Source: Neostapfia colusana
Lineage: Eukaryota > Streptophyta > Magnoliopsida > Poales > Poaceae
NCBI GenBank assembly: GCA_030760725.1
Contig: JASWHV010000013.1
Coordinates: 39,342,699-39,406,698, forward strand
Reading direction: 5' to 3'
Length of the DNA stretch: 64,000 nt
Position numbers and translations under genes: made by a program. The notes beneath the pieces are model-generated. The model ran no database searches. It was not told the DNA's origin and worked only from the letters and a program-made list of their open reading frames with translations. Of this stretch, positions 23,801-35,345 are shown piece by piece (positions within the stretch are counted from its first letter, which is position 1; every line of letters starts with the position of its first letter).

Positions 23801-24509
23801 TTGGAGTTTACCGTACGCCGAATTCTCCTATAACAACAGCTATCAAACTAGCTTGAAGATGTCGCCTTTCGAAGCATTGTACGGTAGGCGGTGTAGAACG
23901 CCGCTGTTTTGGAACGAGACCGGAGAGAACCAGGTGTTTGGACCCGAAGTGCTACAAGAAGCTGAAAAACAAGTCCAAACGATACGGGAGAACTTAAAGG
24001 CTGCTCAGTCACAACAGAAAGGCTATGTGGACAATAGGTGAAGGAAGTTGACCTTCGAAGTAGGAGACTTCGTATACCTTAAGGTATCGCCTATCCGTGG
24101 CCAACGACGTTTCAACGTCAAAGGCAAGTTAGCACCTCGCTACATCGGACCATTTAAGATTTTGGACAAGCGAGGAGGAGTAGCCTATCAACTAGAGCTC
24201 CCAACATATCCCTCCGACGTACATGACGTATTTCATGTATCCCAGCTCAAGAAGTGCTTGAGAGTACCAGAGGAGCAAATATCAATGGAAGAGCTTTAAC
24301 TTCAAGAGGACCTGACTTATACGGAGCACCCTGTCCAAATTATGGACGTAAAGGAAAGGGTCACAAGGAACAAAGTGATCCGATGGTGTAAGGTACAATG
24401 GAGCCATCACACCGAAGCTGAAGCTACATGGGAGCGTGAGGAAGATATCAAGGTAGAATTTCCTCATCTATTATCTACCAACGAATCTCGAGGGCGAGTT
24501 TCAATTTAA
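20882..24509 (+). pseudogene. gag-pol: gag-pol of element C, heavily decayed
   Basis: One polyprotein can be followed from a zinc knuckle, CFACGETGHFANQY, whose last Cys is replaced by Tyr, to the chromodomain end at 24509. Order: protease LFDSGASHSFIS (21232), RT with FIDDIMVYS (about 22170), RNase H (IYCDGSRQGLGCV), integrase zinc finger (HPGSTKMY...CDTCQRVK), catalytic core, GPF motif and chromodomain (WCKVQWSHH). In-frame stops at 21073, 21781, 22686, 23628, 23655, 24039 and 24297 and a one-base loss near 22355 make it non-functional. At 23628 SDRG became SD-stop-G, removing the conserved integrase core motif. It is more damaged than B or A3, consistent with being an older insertion. Confidence 0.93.
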
Positions 24510-24521
24510 GGGGGGTAGATT
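24505..24521 (+). other. Polypurine tract of element C
   Basis: TTTAAGGGGGGTAGATT directly before the 3' LTR; same core as in A and B. Confidence 0.88.
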
Positions 24522-24670
24522 TGTGACACCCTCATTTTTGCTTTCTGCATATATTCATGAAGAGAAAACATTTTAAAAGAAGTAGGAACAGATAAAAATA
24601 TAAAAAAGATAGCCAATAAGAGCCAAATCCAGTTCCCAGAGAGCGCCGAAGACAACTTCCGCGGCCCGCT

Positions 24671-25300
24671 GGCCACGTGGCGTGTTCGGAGCTCATCCCT
24701 GCGAAGTGGGGAGAGGTCCGCCGCTAAACTGGCTACATGGCAGGCTCGGGGCTCATCTCCGCAAAGGGGGAGAGGTCCGACCATGTGGGACAAGTGTTGC
24801 CCCCGGAGCTAGCCTCTGCGGAATAAGCAAAGGCAGTTCCGCAGGACACATGTCACCTTCGGAGCTAGTCACCGTGGAAATCAGAGGACCAGTCGCACGA
24901 GATACATATCGATCTCAGAGCTCACCTCCGAGAGGTCCGGTTATATTAGACACGTGTCATCACCGGAGCTTATCTCCGGGAAGTCTGACACTGTTGGACA
25001 CGTGTCGACCTAGGAGCTCGTCTCTGAGGAAAAAGGAAAAGTCCAGCGCTACATGACACGTGTTGACCTCAGAGCTCGTCTCTGAGGAAAGGGAGGTCCG
25101 AAATGGATACGTGGCACACCCAGAGCTACCTCCGGAGAGAGGAAAGGTCCGGCACTGACACGTGGCGTGCGTTGAGCCACCTCCGAATAGAGAGGAGGTC
25201 CCGACCGCCAGGATACGTGGCGCACGCGGAGCTCACCTCCAAAGGAGAAGGGAGGTCTCACTCGCTAGACACGTGGAGCTTCCGGAGCTCATCACCGCGG
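24671..25300 (+). promoter_or_regulatory. Tandem G-box array in C LTR, upstream of TATA
   Basis: Degenerate units of roughly 50-60 bp, each with CACGTG or a near match (usually within GACACGTGTC or GACACGTGGC) followed by an inverted pair GGAGCTC...CTCCG. CACGTG is the G-box bound by plant bZIP and bHLH factors. Long plus-strand ORFs here arise from the repeat and are not genes. Confidence 0.7.
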
Positions 25301-25489
25301 AGGTAACGAGTTCTAGAGCGGTTTTTGGATTCTGTGCGCGTAGAAATACCGGTACGGAGAGGAAACCGACCTGAATTCCACAATGTTACCGCACCAAATC
25401 AACTAAAGATAAGTTGTTAAGAGTCAATGACAATCTGAATAGAACTCTTATTCAAAGTCCAATCAGATTAGGACTCTTCTTCTCCCGAT

Positions 25490-25684
25490 TATAAATAGAA
25501 CCCAGAACCTCTGCCCAAAACCACAAACTTCTTTTCCAACTCCTGAGCCGACGACATAGAGCCCTAGCCCCAACTCGCCAAGTAATCCATCGCCAGAGTT
25601 CAGCGAGGAAGATCGCCGAAGAGAGCCCCAACGATCTGACTGATCAGTGAAGGACCCCGAGACCAAGAAGAACGTAAGGTAGGT
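25490..25684 (+). promoter_or_regulatory. TATA box and downstream donor-like site, C LTR
   Basis: TATAAATA at 25490-25497 within a context shared with S1 and S2. 188 bp downstream is AAG then GTAGGT (junction 25678/25679), a good 5' splice-site match. Confidence 0.65.
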
Positions 25685-25979
25685 CTCCAATACCACCATG
25701 CGACATCGTTGTGTTTTCTTTGCATCTGTTCTTCGATTCCTTTCGAACAGAAGCTTTCTCGTGGAAAGGTCACTTGTTGAGTGGTTTGATCTAAAGAAAA
25801 GGTCATCTCCATGTCCACATCTGATCCGAACACCTCTGTTCATCATAAAACACGTACAAACCGACCTAATAAAACTAAACTGCATTATAGGATAGCATGC
25901 ATATGCATCATCGCATCTAGTTGAAGTTTGTGCATGGTATTGATTGTTATGAATATTGTATGTGCGTAATTCTGTATAG

Positions 25980-26063
25980 AAGGACAAGCTTAGGGAGCTG
26001 TCTACGACAAGCTGCAACAGCGAGGTTTCGAGATCCAAGAGCAACCGGAACCGCAAGAACAAG
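25980..26063 (+). other. Glu/Gln-codon-rich exon-like segment, C LTR
   Basis: Preceded by CTGTATAG and followed by GCAAAT. Frame reads ...AVYDKLQQRGFEIQEQ and PEPQEQGK with one internal TAG. Confidence 0.45.
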
Positions 26064-26733
26064 GCAAATGCCTCTTGACCATATTGATCCTATGTTTTTG
26101 GGAAAAACTGTTTTGTTTTGCGAAAAGGTGTGTGTGCTGAGTCAAACATGATGGGAAACCCTTTTATAGGAGTTTACTAGTTTTGGTTAAACCAACCTTG
26201 TCGCCAGGGAAGTTTATGAGTCGGGTATGGTTTTTACTTTTAAGCTTCGCTGAGTCCATGGGATTGGGAAGCGAGATAGATGTGTCTAGCTAACTGCACT
26301 CGTAATGATAATGAGAAACTGATGTTGTTAATGAACATGGATCGGAGGGAGATCTAGGCAAGACTGGGTTTGTGAATGAGGTAGCATGAGATGGTGGTTT
26401 ACTTGCCGTAGATCTAAGGACCGGTTCATGCAAGCACATGCCAGGATAACAGTGCCACCACAAGGCCAATTATGGGTGCGGCTTAGCTGACTAATTAGGT
26501 AAGTTGCTAGATTGTTATGGACCGTGGAAGGCGCGGGGATTGGGAATCGAGTGAGGACTGCCCTGTGAACTGCATGGCACAAGAGAGGTCCCGTGGGTGG
26601 GAGAATTGGAGATTCTAGCCTGCCGGTGAAACCTTAGTGAGTCCATACATCTAGTAGCCCCTTTGTAAAGGCTATTTTGTGATCTCTTGGCCATACACCG
26701 ACGGTTGTGTACTGGTATAATGGAGGTTCTGCA

Positions 26734-27288
26734 GTCACCGACGGGTGACAAAATCACAAACTTGTGGGTAAAGAGGTGCAAACTCTGCAGAGTCTTAAAA
26801 CTATCATGATAGCCGAGCTTACGGTCACGAGCGCCTGGCCAACTTCAATGATTAGTTGGAATGGTTATTGGTTATGGTTTTGGATGGTTTGGTTTTTTTG
26901 GGACTGTTGAGTCCGGGTGATAAGATGGGTTGCATGACTGTTGAGTCATGGCAACGAGTTTGGTCTCGGTGGGAGACGAAGTTGTTTATGAGATGAAATG
27001 GTAGCGAATATGAGATGGTATTCGTGAGATGGTAGCGAATACGAGGAGGTATTCGTGAGCAAGAATGAGGTTGATTGATGACTGGTTTGACATGGAAGGT
27101 AATGAACATAATGGAGGTATGATTGGTATTTTAATACATGTTGGGATTACATTCACTTAAAGATGAGTTGCTGTTTTATCAGGTTTTTGATAAATAACTT
27201 TGCTTTCTGCAATGAGCCTTTTTATACCTACCTTGTTGTGAGCTACATATCATATTTTCCCGCATTTGCTGAGTACATCATTGTGCTC
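26734..27288 (+). other. Palindrome/hairpin block in C LTR
   Basis: Hairpin GTCACC-GACG-GGTGAC (26734-26749); ACTCTGCAGAGT (26782-26793); CTATCATGATAG (26801-26812); GAGTAC-ATCATT-GTGCTC (27271-27288), where the single change leaves a G-U pair in RNA. Confidence 0.6.
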
Positions 27289-27669
27289 AAACTTGCATTA
27301 TTATTTGATCATCAGCAACAGGAGAAGATTACTATGAAGACCAAGTGGATCATTAGGCGTGTGATCTGTTCTCAACCTTGCATGTGGGAATGGAGTAGAG
27401 ATTGAGCCGCTACTGCTTAGAATTGCTTCCCACACTAGTTAGAAGACTTCCGCTGCATAGAAATAAGACTTCCGCTGTTAGATTAAGACTTCCGCTGTGA
27501 GTATGAGTCCAGGACTCATGAAATATTGTAATAAACTCTGTTATTCGTGGTTATATACATTCTGCATTCAGTTTGTGGAACATATGTGTATGTGTGATGA
27601 ACATCCTGGGCATACATATGCATCATTTCTCGGTTCCATGGTTTTTTCCACAGAATTGAGGGCGTCACA

Positions 27670-28449
27670 TGTCTGGTATGGCATCTTCCTCTTGCCCTCT
27701 TGTTCGATCTCACGGATCTTGCTCTCCACCACAATAGCTTTGTCCACGAGCTTCTGGAAGTTTACATAATCATTGTTGAGCAGTTGTACTTGGATCTCAT
27801 TGTTCAATCCTCTCATGAACAAGTATTGCTTCCTTTGATCCGAGTTGATGTCTTCGGGAGCATACCTTGACAGCTGCGTGAACTTGTTGAGGTACTCATT
27901 CACGCTCTTCTTTCCTTGGCGGAGATCTTCGAACTCTTGCATTTTAAGCATCATGACTCTAGCAGGGACATAATGAGAGCAGAAACTCTCCTTGAATTCA
28001 GCTCAAGTGATAGTCTCCTGGTTGACATGAGCATTGCAAAGAGCGTCCCACTAGTCAGCGGCTGCTCCCATAAGTTGGTGCGATGTGAAGAGAACTTTCT
28101 CCCGATCATTGCACTGAACAATAGAAAGTTTCTTTTCCATGGATTCAACCAATCATCAGCCTCCATGGGATCATTAGCTTGTGCAAAAGTAGGCGGTCGA
28201 GTCCTCATGAACTCTCCCAATCTGTTGTGAGCCGGCAGCGATGGCGGTGGTGGTGGTGGGGGTGCAGGAATGGGGTTAGGATTGTTGAGGTTGTTGGCTT
28301 GCAGCTGCCCCAACGCTTGTATCATAGTTTGCATCAGCTAGTTCTGCATAGCCATCAACCGTTCAAGGTTGTTTGCATCAGCCCCGGGGTTGGCATTTTC
28401 AGGAACTTCAACGTTGCCATCCTCTTGTGGTTCATGGTTACCACGTACG
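27670..28449 (-). pseudogene. gag: gag of element E, capsid region, decayed
   Basis: Minus-strand gag related to family A (VNEYLNKFTQLSRYAPEDI, NRLGEFMRTRPPTFAQANDP). Damage: TAG at 28338-28340, a one-base frameshift near 28143 after DDWLN, Trp codons changed to TAG (28051-28053) and TGA (28003-28005). The first 12 codons lie across S1 at 31645-31606. It is cut at KRKMPYQT by element C at 27670. No ORF0 is seen between this gag and the primer site. Confidence 0.85.
28445..28449. repeat. Target-site duplication of S1, left copy (GTACG)
   Basis: Matches 31606-31610 exactly. Confidence 0.95.
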
Positions 28450-28606
28450 TGTGACACCCTCATTTCTGGTGTCAGCATGTATTCATGTTTCATGTAGAGA
28501 AAACATTTTAAAAAGAAGTAGGAACAGAGAAAAATATCAAAAAGATAGCCAAAAAGAGCCGAATCCAGTTCACGGAGAGCGCCGAAGACAACTTCCACGG
28601 CTCCCT

Positions 28607-29212
28607 GGCCACGTGGCGTGTTCGGAGCTCATTCCTGCGGAGTGGGAAGAGGTCCGCCGCTAAACTGGCTACGTGGCAGGCTCGGGGCTCATCTTCGCAA
28701 AGGGGGAAAGGTCCGACCCTATGGGACACATGTTGCCCCTGGAGCTAGCCTCTGCGGAAGAAACAAAGGCATTTCCGTAGGACACATGTCACCTTCAGAG
28801 CTAGTCACCGCGGGAATCAGAGGACCAGTCGTGCGGGATACGTGTCGATCTCAGAGCTCACCTCCGAGAGGTCCGGTTCTATTGAACACATGTCGCCACC
28901 GGGGCTTATCTCCGGGAGGTCCGTCACTGTTGGACACGTGTTAACCTCGGCGCTCGTCTCTGAGAAGAAAGGAAGTCTGGCGCTGGAGCCACCTCCGGAG
29001 AGAGGAAAGGTCCGGCACTGACACGTGGTGTGTGCAGAGCCACCTCCGAATAGAGAGGAGGTCCCGACCGCCAGGATACGTGGCGCACGCGGAGCTCGCC
29101 TCCAAAGGAGAAGGGAGGTCTCGCTCGCTTGACACGCGGCACAACAGGAGCTCGTCTCTGCGGAAAAGGAGAGACCAGGCCCGGTGGACACGTGGAGCTT
29201 CCGGATCTCATC
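28607..29212 (+). promoter_or_regulatory. Tandem G-box array in S1
   Basis: Same unit type as in C, with fewer units between about 28960 and 29000 (a unit-scale deletion relative to C). Confidence 0.65.
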
Positions 29213-29408
29213 ACTGAGGAGGCAACAAGTTCTGGAACGGTTTTTGGATTCTGTACGCATAGAAATATCGGTACGGAGAAGAAACCAACCTGAATTACAC
29301 AATGTTACCGCACCAAATCAACTAAATATAAGATGTTAGGATTCAACGACGATCTGAATAGGACTCTTATTCGGAATACAATCAGATTAGGACTCTTCTT
29401 CTCCCGAT

Positions 29409-29595
29409 TATAAATAGAACCCAGAACCCTTGGCCGAAAACCACGAATTTCTTTTCCAACTCCTAAGCCGACGACTTACAGCCCTAGCCCCAACCCGCCG
29501 AGTAAGCCATTGCCGGAGTTCAGTCGAGGAAGATCGCCGGAAGAGAGCCCAACGATCTGAGAAGGGCCCGAGACTGAGAAGAACGTAAGGTAGGT
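29409..29595 (+). promoter_or_regulatory. TATA box and donor-like site, S1
   Basis: TATAAATA at 29409-29416; AAG then GTAGGT at 29589/29590. Confidence 0.6.
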
Positions 29596-29896
29596 CTCCA
29601 ACACCACCTTACGACATCGTTTGTTTTCTTTGCATATGTTCTTCGATTCCTTTCGAACAGATGATTTTTCGTGGACAGATCACTTGTTGACCGGGTTGAT
29701 ATAAAGACAAGGTCATTGCCACGTCCACATCTGATCCGAACACCCCTGTTTATCATATAGCCATGCAAGAACATGTACAAACCGATCTAATAAAACTGCA
29801 TTATAGGATAACATGCATATGCATCACCGCATCTTGTTTAAAGTTTGTGCTTGGTATTGATTGTTATGAATCTTGTATGTGCGTGATCCTGTATAG

Positions 29897-29971
29897 AAGG
29901 ACAAGCTGTCTACGACGAGCTGCAACAACAAGGTTTTGAGATCCAAGAGCCACCAGGACCGCAAGAACAAG
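29897..29971 (+). other. Glu/Gln-codon-rich exon-like segment, S1
   Basis: After GTATAG, before GCAAGTG. Open frame QAVYDELQQQGFEIQEPP then GPQEQGK, no stop. Confidence 0.45.
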
Positions 29972-30639
29972 GCAAGTGCTCCTTGACCATATTAATCCTA
30001 TATTTTGGGAAAAAATGTTTTGTTTTGCGAAAAGGTGTGTGTGCTGAGTCAAACATGATGGGAAACCCTTTTATAGGAGTTTACTAGCTTTGGTTAAACC
30101 ACCCTTGTCGCCAGGGATGTTTATGAGTCGGGTATGGTTTTTACTTTTATGCTTCGCTGAGTCCATGGGATTGGGAAGCGAGATAGATGTGTCTAGCTAA
30201 CTGCACTCGTAATGACAATAAGGAACTGATGTTGTTAATGGACATGGATCGGAGGGAGATCTAGGCAAGACTGGGTTTGTGAATGAGGTAGCATGAGATG
30301 GTGGTTTACTTGCCGTAGATCTAAGGACCGGTTCATGCATGCACATGCCAGGATAACAGTGTCACCACAAGGCCAAGTATGGGTGCAGCTTAGCTGAGTA
30401 ATTAGGTAAGTTGCTAGATTGTTATGGACTGTGGAAGGCACGGGGAATGGGAGTCGAGTGAGGACTGCTCTGGGAACTGCATGGCACAAGAGGGGGCCTG
30501 TGGGTGGGAGAATTGGAGATTCTAGCCTGACGGTGAAACCTTAGTGAGTCCATACATCTAGTAGCCCTTTTGTAAGGCTATTTTGTGATATCTTGGCCAT
30601 ACACCGACGGTTGTGTACTGGTATAATGGAGGTTCTGCA

Positions 30640-31215
30640 GTTGCCGACGGGTGACGAAATCAAAAACTTTTGGGTAAAGAGGTGCAAACTCTGCAGAATT
30701 CTTAAAACTATCATGATAGCCGAGCTTAAGGTCACGAGCGCCTGGCCAACTTCCATGATTCGTTGGGATGGTTATTGGATATGGTTACTGGTTATGGTTT
30801 GGATGGTTTGGTTTTGGTTTGGTTTTTGGGACTGTTGAGTCCGGGTGATAAGATGGGTTACATGACTGTTGAGTCATGGCAACAAGGTTGGTCTCGGTGT
30901 GAGACAAAGTTGTTTATGAGATGAAATGGTAGCGAATACGAGATGGTATTCGTGAGATGGTAGCGAATACGAGGAGGTATTCATGAGCAAGAATGAGGTT
31001 GATTGATTGTGACATGGAAGGTAATGAGCATAACGGAGGTATGATTGGTATTTTAATACATGTTGGAATTACATTCACTAAAATTAAGATGAGTCGCTAT
31101 TTTATCGTGGTTTTGATAAATAACTTTGCTTTCTGCAATGAGCCTTTTTATACCTACCTTGTTATGAGCTTCATATCATATTTTTTCCGCACTTGCTGAG
31201 TATATCATTGTACTC
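30640..31215 (+). other. Palindrome/hairpin block in S1
   Basis: GTTGCC-GACG-GGTGAC (30640-30655, two wobble pairs); CTATCATGATAG (30708-30719); GAGTAT-ATCATT-GTACTC (31198-31215, one wobble). The second palindrome is degraded to CTGCAGAATTC. Confidence 0.55.
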
Positions 31216-31605
31216 AAATCTGTATTATTATCTCATCATCAGCAACAGGAGAATATTACTATGAAGACCAAGTGGAGCATTAGGCGTGTGATCTGTTCTC
31301 AACCTTGCCTGTGGGGATAGAGTAGAGATGGAGCCACTGCTGCCTAGAATTGCTTCTGCATTAGTTAAATTGCTTCCGCATTAGAATAAGACTTCCGCTG
31401 CATAGAAATAAGACTTCCGCTGTGAGCATGGGTCCAAGACTCATGAAACATTGTAATAGACTCTGTTATTTTTGGACATATATATATATATATATATTCA
31501 TGAATTCAGTTTGTGGAACATATGTGTATGTGTGATGAACATCCTGGGCACACATATGCATTAGTTCTCGGTTCCGTGGTTTTCCACAGAATTGAGGGCA
31601 TCACA

Positions 31606-31610
31606 GTACG
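31606..31610. repeat. Target-site duplication of S1, right copy (GTACG)
   Basis: Matches 28445-28449. Confidence 0.95.
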
Positions 31611-31645
31611 TTCCTCCTTTGACAGCTGGCGTTTTCCCTCACCAT
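31606..31645 (-). pseudogene. gag: gag start of element E
   Basis: ATG at 31645 (MVRENASCQRRNV), immediately preceded on the minus strand by CTCTCTCTCTCACAG, an almost ideal 3' splice site. The reading frame continues at 28449 when S1 and one GTACG are removed. Confidence 0.8.
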
Positions 31646-32323
31646 CTGTGAGAGAGAGAGTTGAGTAGAATAGAAGATAGAAGTTTAGATTGATCCCCCA
31701 ACTATATGCATCAAGGTGTATGAACTAAATATCTTTATTAATTTCAGCCTATATGAGGATGTGAACACATGCCGAAGCATCTCACCTCTCTCCACTATGT
31801 GTGGATGTGGATATTCGCCGAAGCGTCCCACAACTCACACCAACACACAAACACAAGCAATCATCACAAAAGTTCAACACACACTCCTATTCACACTACT
31901 ACGATTTAAACATTCCTGTTACAGCTTATTCAATGGGAATCCTAAACTTAATCATGTGAACCGGTGCTGTTCTCGCCGTGTGACGAAGGTGGTCCGTACA
32001 TGCGCGCACGCCATGGTGAGTCGGCAGTCCATGTAGGGTTAGATGGCGCTGGTGCTCCTAGTCACCGGCATCTTATAATAAGACATGAGAAACTTTAGAG
32101 AAGCAAGAAATAACTCCAAAAACTTTAGAAGTTATAGGGAAAGGAAGCAAAGGTTTTTGCTGTCCAGAAGAAGAGATAAAGAGGGGCTGAAAATAGCATT
32201 TTGCGGTGGCTGAATTGACAAGTAAAGTGCAGCAGCAAGCAATTTTCAAAAATAGCAATTTATAGGGGTGTGCCTATGTGTTTAGAGTGTTCATCCTACC
32301 TAAGCTTGCGTCCTACGGTCAAC
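31646..32323 (-). other. Leader of element E between primer site and gag
   Basis: About 680 bp without a recognised gene. It begins with a block shared with the A1/A3 leaders (TTGACCGTAGGA...TTAGGTAGG; donor-like GT at 32299-32298) and ends in a CT-rich run and CAG before gag. Confidence 0.6.
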
Positions 32324-32338
32324 GTGGCTCTTATACCA
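32324..32338 (-). other. Primer binding site of element E
   Basis: Minus strand TGGTATAAGAGCCAC, three bases from the LTR; one change from the initiator Met-tRNA complement. Confidence 0.88.
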
Positions 32339-32678
32339 ATCTGTGACACCCAGTTCCGAAAACAGAACCAAGTTAATGCATATGTGTGCCCAGTATGTTC
32401 ATCACACATACACATGTAATCCACAAACTGAATTCAGAATATAACCACGAATAAATAGTGTTTAACTACTTTATTACATCGACTAATTGTCTCACTCATG
32501 ATTGTCTATCTTATTTTTGCAGAGGAAGTCTCTAGACGACAGCGGAAACAACTAAACAGCAGCAGGATCAATCTTCAACTCCACAAGCATGTTGATGGTA
32601 GTTCGCACGCCTAGTACTCCACATGGTACTCGAAGTACTCTTCTCCTGTTGCTGACGTTTATTTGATAATGCAAGGAT

Positions 32679-33162
32679 GAGTACATGTTGTACTCAGCAT
32701 GTGCGGAAAATGTATGACATGTAGCTTACAACAAGGTAGGAAATAAAAAAGGCTCATTGCAGCAAGCAAATTTTATTTCACAAACATAATAAAAACAGCA
32801 ACTATTTCTATGTGAGTTTAATCCATCATAACCATGTTATATCAGCAACTTTCCTTCATCATAATTCACCATTTATCATGTCTCAACCAGCCAATAATCT
32901 TTCTCATACTCATAAATATTCATATCCATCTCATCTTCATATAACCGAAACCAAACTCATTTTCATGACTCAAAATAGTCCCAAAACCAATCCAAATGAC
33001 CATACCATAACCATACCGAACATCCATCCCATGTTTTCCCTCTAATCATGTGAGTTGGCCAGGTGCTTGTGACCGGAAGCACGGCTATCATGATAGTTTT
33101 ACACTCTGCAGAGGTGGCACCACTTTACCCACAAGTTTGTGATTTCGTCACCCGTCGGCGAC
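32679..33162 (-). other. Palindrome/hairpin block in E LTR
   Basis: GAGTAC-ATGTT-GTACTC (32679-32695), CTATCATGATAG (33085-33096), CTCTGCAGAG (33104-33113), GTCGCC-GACG-GGTGAC on the minus strand (33147-33162). Confidence 0.6.
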
Positions 33163-33828
33163 TGCAGAACCTCCATTATACCAGTACACAACCATCGGTG
33201 TTTAGCCAAGAGATCACAAAATAGCCTTTACAAATGGGTTACTAGATGTATGGACTCACTGAGGTTTCACCGGCGGGCTCGAATCACCATTCTCCCACCC
33301 ACGGGCCCCCTCTTGTGCCATGCAGTTCCCAGGGCTGTCCCTCTCGACTCCCATTCCCCACGCCATCCACGGTCCATAACAAGCTAGCAACACACCTAAT
33401 TAGTCAGCTAAGCCGCACCCATATTTGGCCTTGTGGTGGCACTGTTTTCCTGGCATGTGCTGGCATGAACCGGTCCTTAGATCTACGGCAAGTAAACCAC
33501 TATCTCATTCAGCCATATCCACAAACCAAGCTTTCCTAGATCTCCCCCGATTCCATGCTCATTAACATCATCAATTTCTCATCATCATTATTCATATGGG
33601 TGCAGTAGCTAACCATGTTTTAATTCAGCTTCTCGTATCCCGTGGAGTAAGCGAAGCAAAAAGGAAAAACGACCATACCCGACTTATCAACTTTCACGGC
33701 GACAAGGATGGTTAACAAAACTAGTAAACTCCTATAAAAAGGTGTCCCACCAAGTTAACTCAAGCATACGAGTTTTCGCAAACAAAACAGTTTCAAAACA
33801 TGGGATCAATATGGTCAAGGGACACTTC

Positions 33829-33912
33829 CTTGCTCCTGTGGTTCTTGTTGCTCAAGCGTCTCAAAGTCTTGGCGCTGTAGTTCTTCGTAGATGGCTTCTT
33901 GAGCTTGTCCTT
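33829..33912 (-). other. Glu/Gln-codon-rich exon-like segment, E LTR
   Basis: After GAGTAG on the minus strand. Open frame starting VEGQAQEAIYEELQRQDFE and ending PQEQG; the downstream GCAAGTG is reduced to GAAGTG. Confidence 0.45.
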
Positions 33913-34264
33913 CTACTCACGACCACGCACATAGAAAATTTACAGCAATCAAACATCATGCACAACTCTACTCAAGATGCAATGGTGTAGATGAATGGCA
34001 ATCCTATGGTGCTGTCAATTAAACCAGTTTGTACGTGTTCTTGCATGTTTTAATGGGCTTTCATGTGGTTTTATGATGAACAAGGGTGTAGGGATCAAGT
34101 GTGGACGTGGTGATGATCTTGACTGAAGATCTAGATCAATTCCACCGTCAAAAACCGATCAAAATGTGATCTGTCCACACGAAAAAGTTTATGTTCGAAG
34201 GGAGCGAAGAAAAATGAATACGTAGAAACAGTGACGACATCAAAAGATGGGTAACGAAGACCTA

Positions 34265-34471
34265 CCTCACTTCCCTTATGATCGTCGGCTCTTTTCCAGC
34301 GATGGCGAGGCGTGACGGGGCTCGTCGGCGGGCTCACCAGTGACTGAACTCCAGCGATGGGGGGTGTGTGTCCAACTCAGCGAGTTGGGGGCTAGGGTCT
34401 CCAAGTCGTCGACTTGGGAGGGTGAAAAAGGAAAGGGGTCATGGCCAAGGGGGTTTTGGGTTCTATTTATA
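34265..34471 (-). promoter_or_regulatory. TATA box and donor-like site, E LTR
   Basis: TATAAATA at 34471-34464 (minus); 198 bp downstream GAG then GTAGGT. Confidence 0.6.
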
Positions 34472-34684
34472 AGGGGGGAAGAATCCTACTTCAATTGGAG
34501 CTCAAATAAGAGTCCTATTCGATTTGTTTTGGATCTTAACAAACTTATCTTTTCAGTTATGTGCGGCAGCCTTGGGGATTTTATCCCTCCCCCCAAATGT
34601 GGGGAAAATTTGGGGAAATTGTGTCGGTACCCTCAGTACTGGGTACCCCCGTGCAGAGGAGGAAAAACTGCTGAAGGACCTCGC

Positions 34685-35345
34685 CTCCTCCACCGGGGTG
34701 AGCTCTGGAGGCGCCACCTGTCCAGTGGGGGCCGGGCCTCCCCTCATCTCAGAGGCGAGCTCCGTGCCTGCCATGCAGCCAGCAGAGCCGAGCCTCACTC
34801 CCTCCACAGCGGCGAACTCTGAGGGCGCCACGTGTCCGGCGGGGCCGGGCGTCTCTTCTCCTCAGAGGCAAACCCCGGGCCTGCCATGTGTCCAGCAGTG
34901 CCGGACCTCCCTTCTGCTCAGAGGCGAGCTCCGAGGGCGTCACGTGTCCAGCGGAGCCGGGCCACCCTTCTCCTCAGAGGCGAGCTCCGAGGGCGCCACG
35001 TGTCCAGCAGAGCCGGGCCTCCCTTCTCCTCAGAGGCGAGCTCCGAGGGCGCCACGTGTCCAGCGGTGCTGGTCCTGCCTTCTCCTCAGAGGCGAGCTCT
35101 GAGGGCGCCACCTGTCCCACGGGGCTGGACCTCATCCCTTCCGCAGGGGTGAGCTCTGATGGCACCACGTGTCCTGCAGGGCCGGACCTCATCCCTTCCA
35201 CAGGGGTGAGCTCCGAAGGCGCCATGTGTCCCGCGGGGCCGGACCTCATCCCTTCCGCAGGGGTGAGCTCCGAAGGCGCCACGTGTCCAGCGGGGCCGGA
35301 CCTCATACCTTCCGCAGCGGTGAGCTCCGAAAGCGCCACGTGTCC
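34685..35345 (-). promoter_or_regulatory. Tandem G-box array in E LTR
   Basis: Regular 57-60-bp units with GCCACGTGTCC and GAGCTCCGAAGG; seven exact CACGTG cores by eye. More regular than in C, S1 or S2. Confidence 0.7.

Larger units (their letters stand above)
20882..27669 (+). mobile_element. Ty3/gypsy chromovirus C, 5' part cut off by A1
   Basis: Coding sequence resumes right after the A1 LTR, ends at a polypurine tract (24505-24521) and is followed by a 3' LTR (24522-27669). Its 5' LTR and most of gag lie beyond A1, outside the window. It inserted into gag of element E: E gag continues at 27670 in the opposite direction. Its LTR is of the same family as S1, S2 and E. Confidence 0.92.
24522..27669 (+). 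repeat. 3' LTR of element C (3148 bp)
   Basis: Begins TGTGACACCCTCA and ends GGCGTCACA; followed by E gag (TGTCT, expected target duplication, left partner outside). Contains a G-box array (24671-25300), a TATA box (25490), a donor-like site (25678), an exon-like segment (25980-26063) and a hairpin block (26734-27288). Confidence 0.93.
28450..31605 (+). mobile_element. Solo LTR S1 (3156 bp) of the C/E family
   Basis: TGTGACACCCTC...GGGCATCACA bounded by GTACG on both sides and lacking any internal region, the usual product of recombination between the two LTRs of one element. Same LTR layout as C: G-box array, TATA, donor-like site, exon-like segment, hairpin block. An (AT)n microsatellite lies at 31478-31498. 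Confidence 0.95.

Noticed and set aside
24682..25306. Several overlapping plus-strand ORFs of 67-124 codons in the C LTR, with similar ones at 28618-29302, 34524-35382 and 37553-38524
   Set aside because: They fall inside the G-box tandem arrays, occur in several frames and both strands, and are not conserved between LTR copies; they come from GC-rich repeats without stops.
31478..31498. (AT)n run
   Set aside because: Short simple repeat in a solo LTR without counterpart in C or S2; no function proposed.
24522..31605. Reading C 3' LTR and S1 as the two LTRs of one short element around 27670-28449
   Set aside because: S1 has its own perfect GTACG duplication, C LTR is preceded by C's polypurine tract, and the sequence between is gag on the opposite strand with no primer site.
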